Shown here piece after piece: positions 34,961 to 46,651 of a stretch of DNA of 64,000 bases. Positions within the stretch are counted from its first letter, which is position 1. Each line of letters starts with the position of its first letter. A program made the translations under genes and the position numbers. This stretch comes from Haplomitrium mnioides. Taxonomy: Eukaryota; Marchantiophyta; Haplomitriopsida; Calobryales. The notes under the pieces were generated by a model that saw only the letters and a program-made list of their open reading frames with translations, was not told the DNA's origin and searched no databases. The stretch is from NCBI GenBank assembly GCA_049999725.1, contig JBNGIS010033853.1, forward strand, positions 204,192 to 268,191. Direction: 5' to 3'.

Positions 34961-37490
34961 ATGGTTTGCAAGTTTTTTCTTTTATTTGTTGGCAAGTATG
35001 AAGAAACAATTGGCAATTATATTTGACTACTATATTGCAGAGCACCAAAGAGATGCAAGTAGTTTAGTAAAATATATCTTCATGATTCAAATTTCAAAAG
35101 AAAACGTGAAGTGTAAAAACTATTTAAATCAACTTCATTGAATTAGTAGATATGAAAATTAAAATTTTGATTAATTACAAACTTTATTTAATTTAAATAT
35201 AGAAAAATGTGATAACATTCACAATAAGTACTTGTCTTTGTCTTGAAATAAGCAAAAATTTTTGAGAGAAGAAAAACAAGATTTACGCACTTCGGTTTAC
35301 AAATTGGAGCTTCATTCAATGCCAACTTAAACTCTATGCCTGCATAGGATTAAAAAAACAATAGATAATCCTTTACGCGCATATGATCAAAAGCAACAAC
35401 ATCAATATCTTGGCTTGCTTTGACTTTTGTAGCAAGCAGTTTTGATAGATACAATAACAAAACCTTTGCACGCAAAGGATTTGAAAACAACATAAACAAT
35501 TTTTTATGTTGTTTTTTTTAGCAAGGGGTTTTGAATTGAATGCATTAGTAGCCAAACCCGATGTAGGTGTATGGTCACAACCAACAACACACTCTTGTCA
35601 TGGATTGGATTTAAACTAAAAACAACAAACCCTATGCAAAAATAGAGTGTGTTCCAAAAACTCAAGTTCCTAGGGTTTATTAAGCTCAAACCTCATTTGT
35701 CAAACAACTTGCAAAAACCAATATCTTGTTGTACTATATTGAGAAAGCATAACATCTCTAGAACTAAGTTCTTAGTCTTGTAAATAGAGCATCATTTAAA
35801 CCCTAGGTTTCAAAAGAGAATAAATGTGTTACCTTTGCTAGACTTCAATAAAAAAATTTCTTATAGTGATTTTATTTCTTTGCAAGTTTTAGAAACATCA
35901 AATCTATTGAGTTCTTGAATTTTTACACTTGGAAAATGAGTTCTCCAATGTTTTGAACAACCCAAAAACAAAGAATACAACCAAGATCTTTCTCTTTGGA
36001 ATAAGTTGCGGAGTAGTCATAAACTTCTCATTTTGTAAAATTATCGGGCAAGTTATAAACTTCATGAGTGGGCATTCTCTCATAGTGTCCCTTAGAAAAA
36101 ATTGTCCATCCACTCATGCACAAATATTCCTTTACTATATAGTTTTCTGCTTCTAAAAATGCCTTTCAGATCTTTGTTTTTTGAGATCTTGAATCCTTTA
36201 GATTATATCAATCCTTACCGATAATAATAATTTGTAGGCTCTTCTATAAACAATGGCATCGCCAAGCATACTAAATTGATTATCAACATGAGAGTTTTTT
36301 CTTGGTATTCTCTAGTGCAATGTGGTATCTTCATTCTTTATGCTTTGTCAAAAAACATTTCTCTCACAGTTTTCAAAAAATCTATCTTGCACAACGACAA
36401 AAAATTATTTTGGCAATGTGAAATTCTATCAATTTCAAAAGTGATGAGATCGAGCTTTTCCTTTCAAAAGCTCTTGTCATGATGGACGTTTTGCAATGAA
36501 TTTTCAAGAAAAGTATTTGTCCATTTTGGTTTTGGCTCACACAAACAATTTTTTATGTATTGTCAATCAATTCAGCCCTTAGGCAAATCCTGTCAATGAA
36601 GATAATCCATCATCTTGGAGATATTTAGCATCATTGATAATATTGTTTGTTTATTCATTGGTAGGATTTTTGCCCTCTATTCATGCTATTTTACACTTTG
36701 GAGAAAATGGTATAACATGCTAATGCTTCCAAACCAGCTCAACTGAAGCCTTGTTGATATTCAGATGTTTTGAAGGTTCTTGAGCTAGAAAAACTAGCCT
36801 ACAAGTATCTAGTTTGTTGTGGAAAATAAAGAACATCGACCATCAGCTTTACCTTTTTTACGAGGAAGGTGAAATTTTTTAAATAGGCCTTTTGGTCCAA
36901 ATTACAATGATTCAAGAGGGATATATAGCCGATATAGGGCTTCTTGTGTAGTAAGAACCATCAATTACACTCTTCAAGACTTCACCAAAGAAGTTATCCT
37001 TCAACGAGTTGAAGCTTAGAGACATCTTCACCAAAGATCTAACATTATGCTTTCAACAACAATAAGGTAAGGCTAACAAGAATTTTTTTCATTCACTTAA
37101 AATTTTTTTGTTACTTAGGAGTCCATGTTCACATACAATCCCTTGTACGTACGCTCAAGTACTCTCAAGTCCAAGTGTGCAAGGTCTTAGAAGTTTATAC
37201 GAATGGACTCATAAGTCCAAACATGCATGGACCAAGGAGTCTATGCGCATATAGAATCCCTAGTCCATATGCACATGGAGTTTGGTACATCTTTAAGCCT
37301 AGACACTCAATGTATCTTATTGAGGTTTTATCAAATTTTTGTATGAAGTCATTGACTATTTCTTGTTTTCTGCTTTTAATTTTCTCAATATTTGTCAAAG
37401 TTTGTCAACACTTATAAAGACGTGAAGCGAGTAGAACGAGACTTCATCAAATTTGCAATCACTATAAAATTTTTGAAAAAAGAAGCAAAG
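34961..37490. other. AT-rich DNA, no gene recognised
   Basis: About 2.5 kb with only short ORFs and no domain signal on either strand. It holds imperfect repeats of the word caaaggatt/gcgcatatga near 35,340-35,490 and short direct repeats at 37,130-37,290. Confidence 0.5.
37130..37290. repeat. Imperfect short direct repeats (agtccatgYtcaYatg type)
   Basis: Words such as agtccatgttcacata, aagtccaaacatgcatgg and tagtccatatgcacatgg recur every 20-40 bases. Similar words lie at 41,640-41,745 and 46,255-46,275, in stretches between inserted retroelements. Confidence 0.5.
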
Positions 37491-37782
37491 AGTATACGTG
37501 CACCAACTTGTGCCACATTCAAACACAGCTTTGATGACTATGGCAGCATTGAGTGGACCATGTGCTACCAAAAAAAGAAACAAGGTAGAGCCAGTCAAGG
37601 CTTCGAGGAAAAAAAAAACATGCCCTTCCCCAAAAGAAGCTTTTGCCCTCTCCTCTGTTGACAAGGAGGCAGTCTTGTCCCCATCTCCAACCAATTCATC
37701 TTTGTAGCCTATTTATCTTCCACTCTTAGCAGCTCAAAGGAGAAAGTAAAGTTGAAGCCAATGTAGGCTTCAATATCAAAAG

Positions 37783-38256
37783 TATAATAATACAAGCAAT
37801 ATGTTGTGTTAGCCATAAGAAAATAGATAAAAGTGAAGAAAATGGTAGAGGGTCAATATAAATGTTGATTTGAGATTAGATTTCTTGCTTTCAAAGGAAC
37901 CTCAAATGTTTTTAGGGTTGAAATTAGAAGTGACTTCTAAGTGAGAAATTTTAGGGTTGAATTTGGAAGTGACTTGTTAGTAAAAAAAGAGAGATGGCAT
38001 GCTCTTCTCTTGTATAAATAGAAAGGCTTCATAGCCTTTCTCTTCATTTTAGAGTTCTTCTTGAATCACTTGGGTTCTTTGGTTGCTTGGCTTTTGCTTG
38101 CACTCTTGGTATTAGCTTGGGCTTTGAGTTGCATAACTCTATTAGAGTTATCTTGTTGTGGCTTTGCTTGTCTTATTGGTATTTAGTTGAAGAACTCTAT
38201 TGGAGTTCACTATGAGTTTCTGCTCATTTAGATTTGGTCTTTAAGATTTTCTTACA
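37783..38256 (+). repeat. D 5' LTR
   Basis: Aligns over its length with 40,132-40,604 (for example ttgcttgcactcttggtattagcttggg and gcataactctattagagtta). The start TG has mutated to TA and the end is CTTACA. A TATA box (gtataaata) lies at about 38,013-38,021. Confidence 0.88.
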
Positions 38257-38257
38257 T

Positions 38258-38270
38258 TGGTGTCAAAGCC
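38258..38270 (+). other. Primer-binding site of D (initiator tRNA-Met type)
   Basis: TGGTGTCAAAGCC, two mismatches from TGGTATCAGAGCC, one base after the LTR end. Confidence 0.85.
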
Positions 38271-38319
38271 TATTATAGACTAGAGTAAAGAGGGAGGAAA
38301 AAAAGTCTACATTACAATG

Positions 38320-39180
38320 ATGGATGATATTTTGAAGTATTTTTTGGATGTGTTTCTGGACTATTTGCCAAAGGGATTACGAGATGATCGAGAAATGCAT
38401 TTTCCAATTGAGTTGATAATAAGAAGTACTCTTTATAATCAATATATTTATCGGTTATCACTAAAGAATTAGAGAAGCTTTGAAATACCTAGACAGATCT
38501 TCTTGAGAAGGATTTCATTCAATATAGTTCTTCGTCTTGGAGAGCTTCGATATTGTTTGTACCAAAGAAAGATGATGAATTTTGTCTTTGTACAGATTAT
38601 CAAGGTTTGAACAATCGAACATTCAAGAATACCTATCTTCTACCTTGCAATGATGTTTTATTGGATCAATTGAGTGGAGCGCAATTTTTTTCTTAGTTGG
38701 GTCTTCAAAAGTAATATTGGCAAATTCTTATCAAGCCAAATAATGTGCCAAAGACAACTTTTTGTACAAGGTATGGGCATTATGAGTGAAGGGTTCCTAC
38801 ACTTGGCATTGCTTATGCTTCGACAATGTTAATAGATCAAATGCATTGATTTTTTGATGGTTTATTGGATAAGTGAGTGTTGGTGTTTTTGGACGACATC
38901 TTTATCATTTATACAAGTGAAGTTTAACATTGTGATCATCTCAACGAAGTATTGCAAAAACTATAAAATTGGAAGTTGTATTGCAATAAGTCTAAGTGTG
39001 AGTTTTGGAAGCAATAGGTGACTTACTTGTGACATAAAGTGTCTACAGATGGCATCAAGATGGAGGAAGAGAAAATTGAAGCTACTATAGTGTGGGCAAC
39101 ACCAAAAGATGCAAAGGATGTTTGATCTTTCAATGGCAAGTTATCAAAGATTCATTTATTACTATGCTCCACAATTGGAA
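38320..39180 (+). pseudogene. Reverse transcriptase of D (degenerate)
   Basis: Pieces in family order but changing frame: FLDYLPKGLRDDREMHFPIE, SWRASILFVPKKDDEF, LCTDYQGLNNRTFKN, then VFLDDIFII with an intact Asp-Asp (about 38,883-38,910), then SKCEFWKQ and ATPKDAKDV near 39,110. Frequent stops. Confidence 0.78.
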
Positions 39181-39229
39181 AAGATTTACTTTGATACAAT
39201 TTTTTGATATTATAGAATGCTAATGGTGG

Positions 39230-40085
39230 TAAATATCTAATAGAGATCTACAACTTTGAGAGTTGTTCATAATTTTGGGTACTAAACTATTCCTATCTAC
39301 GACTTATCATTCTAAAGTAGATGGTAAAACTCAACGTGCAAATCACATTGTGGAGACTATGCTTTGAGTGTTTATCAACAATGATCACACATATTGGGAT
39401 AGTTTCTTATTGGTTGTTGAGTTTGTATACAACAACTCCAAATAAGCAAGTACTAGATTTTCTCCTTTCTTTCTTAACTTTGGTCAACATTCTCTTGTTC
39501 TTAATGACTTGTTTCTACTTCCTCTTCCAATGTTCCAAGTCTTTCTGCTTTTTGTCTCGTTTATCTTCCTCTTTACAAGATGCCAAAAACCATCTTATTA
39601 TTGCTCAAATTTGGCAAAACAATATGCTCATAAACATTGTCATGATTTTTTTGCATGTTTTAGGTAACCAAGTTATGCTTTCTACTCATAATCTTCTCTT
39701 GTCTTTAGATACCCAAGTTGATAATTTTTCTCTAGCTTGGATTAGTTCTTTCTAGATTTCTCCATTTATTTCTCTTGTTGCATACAAACTTGATCTTCCT
39801 CTCCATATTAAGATTCATCATGTATTCGATGTATCTAAACTTAAACCTTTTGTTTCTAGTCTATCTTCTTTTTCGAATTATGTTCAAATTCCTCCTTCAC
39901 CTATTGTTCTTGATGACCATGAAGAATATGAGTTGGACCATATTTTTGCCAAGCGAATACTCAAACATGAGTGATATCCTCAAGTTTGATATAAAATTTT
40001 GTGGAAGGGATATGCACTTCATGATGCTACTTTAGAGTTGTGTTCTAGCTTTCAGAATGTTTAAGAAGCCATTCGATTATTTGAA
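39230..40085 (+). pseudogene. Integrase C-terminal part and chromodomain of D (degenerate)
   Basis: Begins inside the integrase core (LGTKLFLSTTYHSKVDGKTQ with QRANHIVETML near 39,270-39,360), continues with YNNS and FSPFFLNFGQ, and reaches KIHHVFDVSKLKPFVSS near 39,830. The end (ELDHIFAKRILKHE, then YKILWKGYALHDATLEL at about 39,930-40,035) has the chromodomain pattern with W-K-G-Y and the A-T-x-E run. In chromoviruses this domain directs insertion into heterochromatin. Confidence 0.75.
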
Positions 40086-40131
40086 ACTCTCGGTCATATT
40101 GAGGACGTCATCAATTGGAATGCAAGAATTA

Positions 40132-40604
40132 TGTAATAATATAAGCATTATGTTGTGTTATTTAAGAGAAATAAAGAGGAGTGAGAGAAGTCATAGAGGG
40201 TCACTTTTAGAGTTTATTTAAGATAAGATTACTTGCGTGTGAAGTAACTTCTAGTGTTTATTGGGTTGAAATTAAAAGTGACTTCTAAATCAGCAATTTA
40301 AGGGTTTAAATTGGAAGTGACTTGTAAGTGAAGAAAGAGGAATGACACCTCCTTCTCTTGTATAGATTGAAGGGCTTCATTGCCCTGCTTTTTATTCTAG
40401 ATTTCCTCTCAAATCACTTGGATTCATTGGTTGCTTGACTTTTGCTTGCACTCTTGGTCTTAGCTTGGGGCTTGAAATGCATAACTCTATTAGAGTTACC
40501 TTGTTGTAGCTTTGCTTGCATTCTTGGCATTTGGTTGAAGAGCTCTATTAGAGTTCACTATTAGTTTCTTCTCGTTTGGATTTGGTTCTTGAGATTCTTC
40601 TACA
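40132..40604 (+). repeat. D 3' LTR
   Basis: Starts TGTAATAATATAAGC and ends TTCTTCTACA; paired with 37,783-38,256. The following AAGAG is the right TSD copy. Confidence 0.88.
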
Positions 40605-41639
40605 AAGAGAAAAAAGACATCACTCAACAAGCTCCAAACATTTGAGGAGAGAGAGTAGGTAGATACTCAAAGAGTCTATGAGGAGAACAAAATAGGGAGT
40701 CTAGAACCTAGTGGTGTAGAGTCTAAAAGGAAACTAATACAATTGGGCAAGAAAGTCCCAACCTTCTAAAACATAGAATGGATAACTCGTGGTCATTCGA
40801 GATTGGGAGGGTCAATGAAGATTTTGTAGAGCTTCTAGTAGAGAGAATGCTCACAAGTGAAGTATACGTATAGGTTTTTCATTGTGGTTGTGGATCTAAA
40901 GTGTGGGTTAAGGGATAAGTAAAATTTTGGTATTAGTACCTCTCACAAATACAAATACAAGATTGTAGAACGCAATTATAATGATATCGCAAGGCACCTT
41001 TTAATTACAAAATACGGAGCAAAAAGTCCCATGCTTTCAAAGCCCGCATCTTTGCAACTGATGACAATAATGACAAACACTATAGGTTGCAAATAACACT
41101 AATTCAAAAGGTCAAGTATTGGCATGAGAGGTACATGGAGAGTAAGATGGTGTTATCCCAAAAATTGAAAAGAAAAATGGTGTTAGAGACTTTGGAGATC
41201 AAGCCAAAGTCTACTCAAAGACAATTACTTACAACTCACATTGTAAAGAGGAGAGCTATAGGAGTTACAACAAAGAAAATTTTCAATGTGGTAAAAATAT
41301 CAAGTGAAAAGTAAGAAACCAAAGGCCAAAAGATCTATGAGAATGAAAGACATGAAGTGGACACAGTGGAAGTCCTTTCAGGGTTTTTTCGACAAAATTA
41401 AAATATGAATTTTGAAACGAATGGAAGTCGGAGAGCTTTCAATTGAAGAAATGTCTTGGGAACTTGTGAGACATAAAGTTTTGGCGGTAATGGTAAAATG
41501 TTTTTTTTAAGAGGTATAATGAAGCTCTTGGGAGGAGCCAAGGATGTAGTATCCCATCCAAAGAGCTTTGAGAAATTGTAAGTAGTTGTTTTTCACCTTC
41601 TTCAATTTTGTTTCAAAGGTTGGACTTAACTATTTTAAA

Positions 41640-41745
41640 GTTCATCAAGTCCATGCTCGCAATAACTTGAGAGTCCATGCTCATATGAAATTAAAAGTCT
41701 ATGCTCACATGAACTTGAGTGTTCATGCTTGCATGGACCATTGTT
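41640..41745. repeat. Imperfect direct repeats (agtccatgctcaYatgaa type)
   Basis: Four to five units of about 28-30 bases: aagtccatgctcgcaataact, agtccatgctcatatgaaat, agtctatgctcacatgaact, agtgttcatgcttgcatgg. Related words lie at 37,130-37,290 and 46,255-46,275. Confidence 0.6.
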
Positions 41746-42980
41746 CTTTTCTAAAGTCAAGTTCTTTGTTTTTGTTTTCTCCTCGTATTTTTTTCTTCCA
41801 TGTTTTGTAGAGGAGGACAAAACGTTTAAATGATAGCTTGCCGAAAAAAGAACCACCAATACGAAACAGCGAAGAGATTTGGGATCAAAGAAATCCCTAA
41901 AGAATAAGAACATACCCCCACTCTTGTAGCATACACTGCTGCTTTTCTACTCTATTGCCAGAAAGTGAGAGAGTGGAACACTAGGCATCAAAGTAATACT
42001 ACTATCTCTGTAACTAAAGGAGGGCTTGAAAAGCAAGAGGAGGACTTAATGTCTTCTGTTAATAGACTCAACGTGACCTTTTATCAAGTCCATAGGAACT
42101 CCATTGCTCGATAGTTGAAGGGTTTGGCAAAATACAAATATTTCACTTTAGCGATTGTTGATATCCTTATGGGTATGACCTTAAGGAATGCAAGCATGAC
42201 AATCTGCGCCCTTAATGAAGGATGACATTTTTGACATGGTTTCTTCTTTTGCGGTCATTACAACTTCTGAATTTTGCACTTTTGTTAAAATTTTGCTCTT
42301 CTCAACAATTTTTAGTTTATCTTGTTTATTTTTTTCTTTACTTTTGAATATTTGGTTTGTTTTCTTATTACTACAAGGAAGAAAACAACATTCATCATTT
42401 GATTGGTCCTAGAATCGCTCACGCCTACGAGTACTCAACTGTAGGCTATTGGACCAAAGAAGGTAAGTGGAGCATGAAGATTTTCAACTTGCAATCTCAT
42501 GACGAAAGCGACCGTTGTTGACACATTATGCGAAGAGTTTTGAGCTACCAAGGTGTTTTGGCCAAACTAAAACATCTAGTAAATGATGCTTCTGTGAATG
42601 TGAACCAAAAGCCTCACGCTTTGTACAACTTTTTCATTGACCATTTGTCAATAGAGAAAGATTACATTTGAGATCCTTGCTCTGGATCCGGTATAGGCCT
42701 TGTTTGTGCTTTCAAGTTGATGGAAAATTTTATCACTATAGAGTATTATAGATGCAAGTCTATCTATATTCCTTGGAGAGTTTTGACGATGGCTTCTTTG
42801 CCCTCTATTGTCGAGGGCAACATTAATCATAGATTGCTTCATTTGATGAATGTGTTGCTATATCTAGTACTAGAAAGTCTCAACAGGATTCTCTTTTGGC
42901 TCCAAACGCCAAATTTTCTCGGGCCAATGATTTAGATGAGACCATTCCTCATGAAGAGGATAATACTAAAGTTGTAGCTG

Positions 42981-43559
42981 CAGCTTGATGTCTTATTTGA
43001 AAATAATAAAGCATTTTTCTCAAAAAATATTTTGGTGAGTGATCTATATTTTTGTAGCTATGGGAGCACGGTTGTTGACAAAGAATCAGAAGTAGCTCAA
43101 ACAAGTTCTTTTCGACGCGGTGGAGTAAGAAGGAAATGGTAAAACTTCAAGTTTTAGATTAATAAATGTAGAATTGTAAGATGTAAGGGTTAGAGAAACA
43201 TTTTTTATATCATTGGCCAAGGAGAAAGGGCTAAGTGATGAAGAAGTGATGTTCTTTTCAGAGAGAGAAAAAAAAATTCTTTTGGGGAGAACTAATCTAA
43301 GTGTTGAGGGCCAATGCTAGCCCCTATCTATTGCTATTCTAGTGTTGATGGACAACTTGCCTATGAGCTAGGTGAAGTGCATCGGAGGACAGGTTGCCCT
43401 TTTGTGCTTTGAACTAGGTCCATCCAGGGGCAGAGTGATAAGCGGTGGCCTTACACCTTTGTGGGGCTGCCTCTTGAAAGGTAATTAGTGTCAAATGTTT
43501 ATGTAGTGCTTCTAACTTATGACAGAAGACTTATGGGATATTTGGAGGTGACTCGAGAA
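42981..43559. other. Non-coding stretch left of the second C-family LTR
   Basis: No ORF with a recognisable product. The left end of the C-family LTR lies somewhere in 42,979-43,700 but I could not fix it. Confidence 0.4.
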
Positions 43560-46224
43560 AGCCACCTTTTACGAAGTGTTCGTGAGCAAGAGCAATGAAT
43601 GTTTGGAGTATAATGGTAATCCGAAGATGAGGAAGAAATGTGGAAATCGATCTTTGAAGCGAGGATAGATCTACAAAAAGATTCCTTCTCTGTGATCTAT
43701 CTCATTAAGGAGATTGAATTGAAGGAAAGATTTTCTTCTCTACGAGGCTGTGTCGAATTGTAGTTGTGCTTGATAAAATATGAATGATTCGAGTGACGAT
43801 TGGATCTGTATACGAATGGAAAAATGAAGAGGAATGCTGTGATCCGATCTCTGCAAGCTCTGCGAATTTAGTGACAGCTTTGATTGATTTGAAGGAGATG
43901 TTGCGAAGGCTTCCATGTTGCAAAATCGATTTCAAAGAGGTTGTGAAGGATTTGAAATTGAAGAAATTGGAATCAAAGGATGAAGGCAAAGGAGGATCAG
44001 ATGATCGGCCTGCTGTGAAGACTTCCTTTCTTGCGGAGTCAAATATGGCTAAATCGAAGAATAGAAATTGTTACTTGGTCTGCGACTGATTCAAGTGAAG
44101 GAATTGATTCGAAAGGAATCGAGTGAGTACTGCGCTGAGGAGAATTGATCAAACCTCGGTGTTGCGGAAATTGATGAAAGGGAAATGAACGGATGCCGCG
44201 ACAAATTGAATAAGGTTGCGCTAGAAATTTGAATGTCCGGCTGTGCTATGATATTGAATGTTGTGCTGGAATTACGAATGACGAAGAATGAAGGGCGACC
44301 TGATTTGAATGAAGGATTCGAAATTATTGAAATTGACGAATTGAGGGGAAGAATGGTCATCCGCAAGAGCTCGATGGGGGAAATATTGTGGAAAATGTTG
44401 AGCAAAGATCAATTGGCTGCAAGGGAGTGATCGGCCAACGGAATTTGTGCTATAACCGGAAGGAATTGAAAATTTTAAAGGGATAAGAAAGAATTGGAAG
44501 CGAGCGGAAGGAAGTTCCGTGAGGAGTCCGTGGTCTGAAGAAGGCTTTAGAAAGTCGCATTCCGATTTGTTTTCCGAGGTAGGACACCCCGGTTAAGGGG
44601 GTTTACGTTGAATGTCTATGTAAGGATCTGAAGTGGAGTCCCCAGTTTATTTGGTTCCGATTGGGATTACGAAGTGGGGAGCACCGGTTAGGAAGGTTAC
44701 TTTCCGAGGAGATCGATGGAAGGATGATTGGCGAAATGGAAATGAAGTGAAACAATGATATATGAAATGACGACTTATTGGTGTTTTGCGCAATAAAGAA
44801 AGGTGCGCGAGGAGAGAAGTTAAATGGCGAATTGGTGATTTATTGTGGTTTTGGTGTGGAAGACGAACCGAAAGTTTGAAAGTTCGAAAGAGCAAAACGA
44901 CTATTTGGAGGAATTCAAAAAGTTCGAATTGGAGGGAGAGGAAACAGAAGAGTTAGTGAAAGTTTGAAAATTAGTATAAGAACAATTGTTACTAATTTGT
45001 TCTTATAACGAGTGAAGTCTGTGTAAGTTAGTGAAAGAGTATTATTTAGTTTAAGAATGGCTTGTGAGTTGTTAGTTCTTATTGTAAACTTAATGTAAAG
45101 AAGTTAGCATGTAGAGAAGTAAGTTCATTTGAATTGGAATTAGAATGACTATTATTGTTAGTTGAGCAAGACAAGCGGTACAAGCCTTTTGGCGAGTTCT
45201 TGTTTTGTTGGTTAGTCTCATTGTACAATTTTTGTGCTTCAAGGAATCAAGATCAATTGCTGTTTGTCTTTGAGGTTTTTCCCATACTCTTGGAAAAATT
45301 GCAAAAATTAGAAGGAGCAGTATGTGTGTGGAACAATGAATTGAAATCAGGTCCTAGTGGTAAGTGTTCTACAGGTTTCAGTTGAAGAAATCAGTCATGT
45401 TGCATCACGGGAGAGCATGTCAAGAGTTGCCTAAGTGTCATTTGCTGGTGGGTCTGGGTTCTGGGTTCCAGATTGTGATCTATGGGGTGTTTGGTGGCAG
45501 TAAATCTGATTTGAGTTATATTCTACTCAAGATTTTTGTAGATGTATTAGATTGTTAAATTCTAAAGGAGAGAACCTTATGTGGTCAATCAGTCAGTGGA
45601 TGCTGGTTGGTGGGTTGCAGTAGAGCAAGGAGTGCTCAGATTTGTGTGTGCCTAGGAACTTTGTGGGCATTTCACAAGCAAACAGAGTAGTGGGTGGTTG
45701 GAGTAACAACAAGTGGATGTGAGATCAGGAGGGTCGTTCTATAGTTGAGTTTTTAGCATCAAGCTCTGGGATATATTGGGTTGGGGTGGCATGAGTATCT
45801 AGTTTGAGGGAAGTGAGGTGTTGTAATGAAGGTAGGCACTGGACTGTTGGTTTGAGAGTTTCAAGCAAGTTGGGTAACTTGTTGCTTGTGAATTTCTTTG
45901 ATTGAGCTCAAGTATAAAATCAGCTTGTCCAACAGTTTTCTTATCCTAGCAGTGTTAGACATACAGATTGAGTAATTCTTGGCTTTTGTTCTATTATAGT
46001 GAGTAGTAGTAGTAGTTTATGTATTTGGTTTTGTGAAGAAAGGTCGTCAGTCATAGAGTGGAGAGAGGTCCATCTCTGAACTGATAGAGTGCAGTTTCAA
46101 AACTCTATAAAGAATCAGGAAAGTCGGTAAAAGTGAATTAAGAGCAGATTTCTATATAGATCTTGCGTGGTTCGACCTCGGGTTGTTCTTTTTGGGGTTA
46201 GAGTGCCAATGTTGTGCTACGACA
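43560..46224 (+). mobile_element. C-family LTR, copy 2 (probable solo LTR)
   Basis: From 44,460 to 46,224 it aligns with 690-2,361 (for example gttagttcttattg, gaattaagagcagatttctatatagatcttgcgtggttcgac). A TATAAA box lies at 46,106-46,111 and the end is gtgctacgaca. The segment 43,600-44,460 is purine-rich like 1-690 but not clearly alignable. No primer site or gag follows the end, so it is probably a solo LTR. The left boundary is approximate. Confidence 0.65.
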
Positions 46225-46651
46225 GTAGCATTCAAAAGGTTTTAAGAAAAAATAGCAATGAAGTCCATGCTCGTATGAAAGTTCCTTTTTGACTAAATTG
46301 GATTTTTGTAGAAGTTTTCTTCAATCGTGTGTTTTAAATTTTTTTCTTCATTGCTCAGTAAATTATTACAATCTTCAATAACAACATCATTCTATTTCTT
46401 TATCATTGTTGTGATTTTATTTTAGATATTCTATTTTTCATGTAACTAAAGATTCATTGCTTGCTTGACTTGGAATATCATATTGACTTTAAGAAAGTTA
46501 TCATCTTTTATAATGGTCGAGTTTGGAGTCTTTGCGACCATAGGTCTTCTTTTTTGTTTTTATATGTTCATGATGTAAATACAAGTTCAAAGAAACTCGT
46601 ACTAGTAAATGTTTCAACATTATTTTTTTTTCCTAAAATGTTTTAAGATTT
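46225..46651. other. Short host stretch between two solo LTRs
   Basis: 427 AT-rich bases with one repeat word (gaagtccatgctcgtatgaaa) shared with 41,640-41,745. Nothing recognisable is encoded. Confidence 0.5.

Larger units (their letters stand above)
37783..40604 (+). mobile_element. Element D: small chromovirus-type Ty3/gypsy element
   Basis: Two LTRs of about 474 bp (37,783-38,256; 40,132-40,604) enclose 1.9 kb of decayed pol. The primer site TGGTGTCAAAGCC matches initiator tRNA-Met at 11 of 13 bases. Flanking pentamers are AAAAG and AAGAG, a TSD with one change. gag, protease, RNase H and the integrase N-terminus are missing. RT and the integrase end with a chromodomain-like tail remain. 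Confidence 0.85.
37498..42980 (+). pseudogene. Possible ParB-like / DNA-methyltransferase-like pseudogene, split by element D
   Basis: Frames on both sides of D look like one decayed gene. Left: a basic, Ser/Pro-rich frame at 37,498-37,704. Right of D: GVESKRKLIQLGKKVPTF, then IEWITRGHSRLG and VNEDFVELLVERML (40,730-40,850), which weakly resembles a ParB N-terminal pattern. Near 42,130-42,160 LAKYKYFTLAIVDILMGM could be a decayed DPPW motif. At 42,610-42,730 KPHALYNFFIDHLS, then DPCSGSGIGLVCAFKL and FITIE, follow the order of motifs X and I of beta-class DNA methyltransferases. Stops and frameshifts occur throughout. The methyltransferase reading is moderate; the ParB part is weak. Confidence 0.35.

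Noticed and set aside
42660-42720. Calling a confident DNA methyltransferase gene
   Set aside because: Only one motif block is clear, a stop lies just before it, and the catalytic motif is not convincingly present; it is kept as a low-confidence pseudogene.
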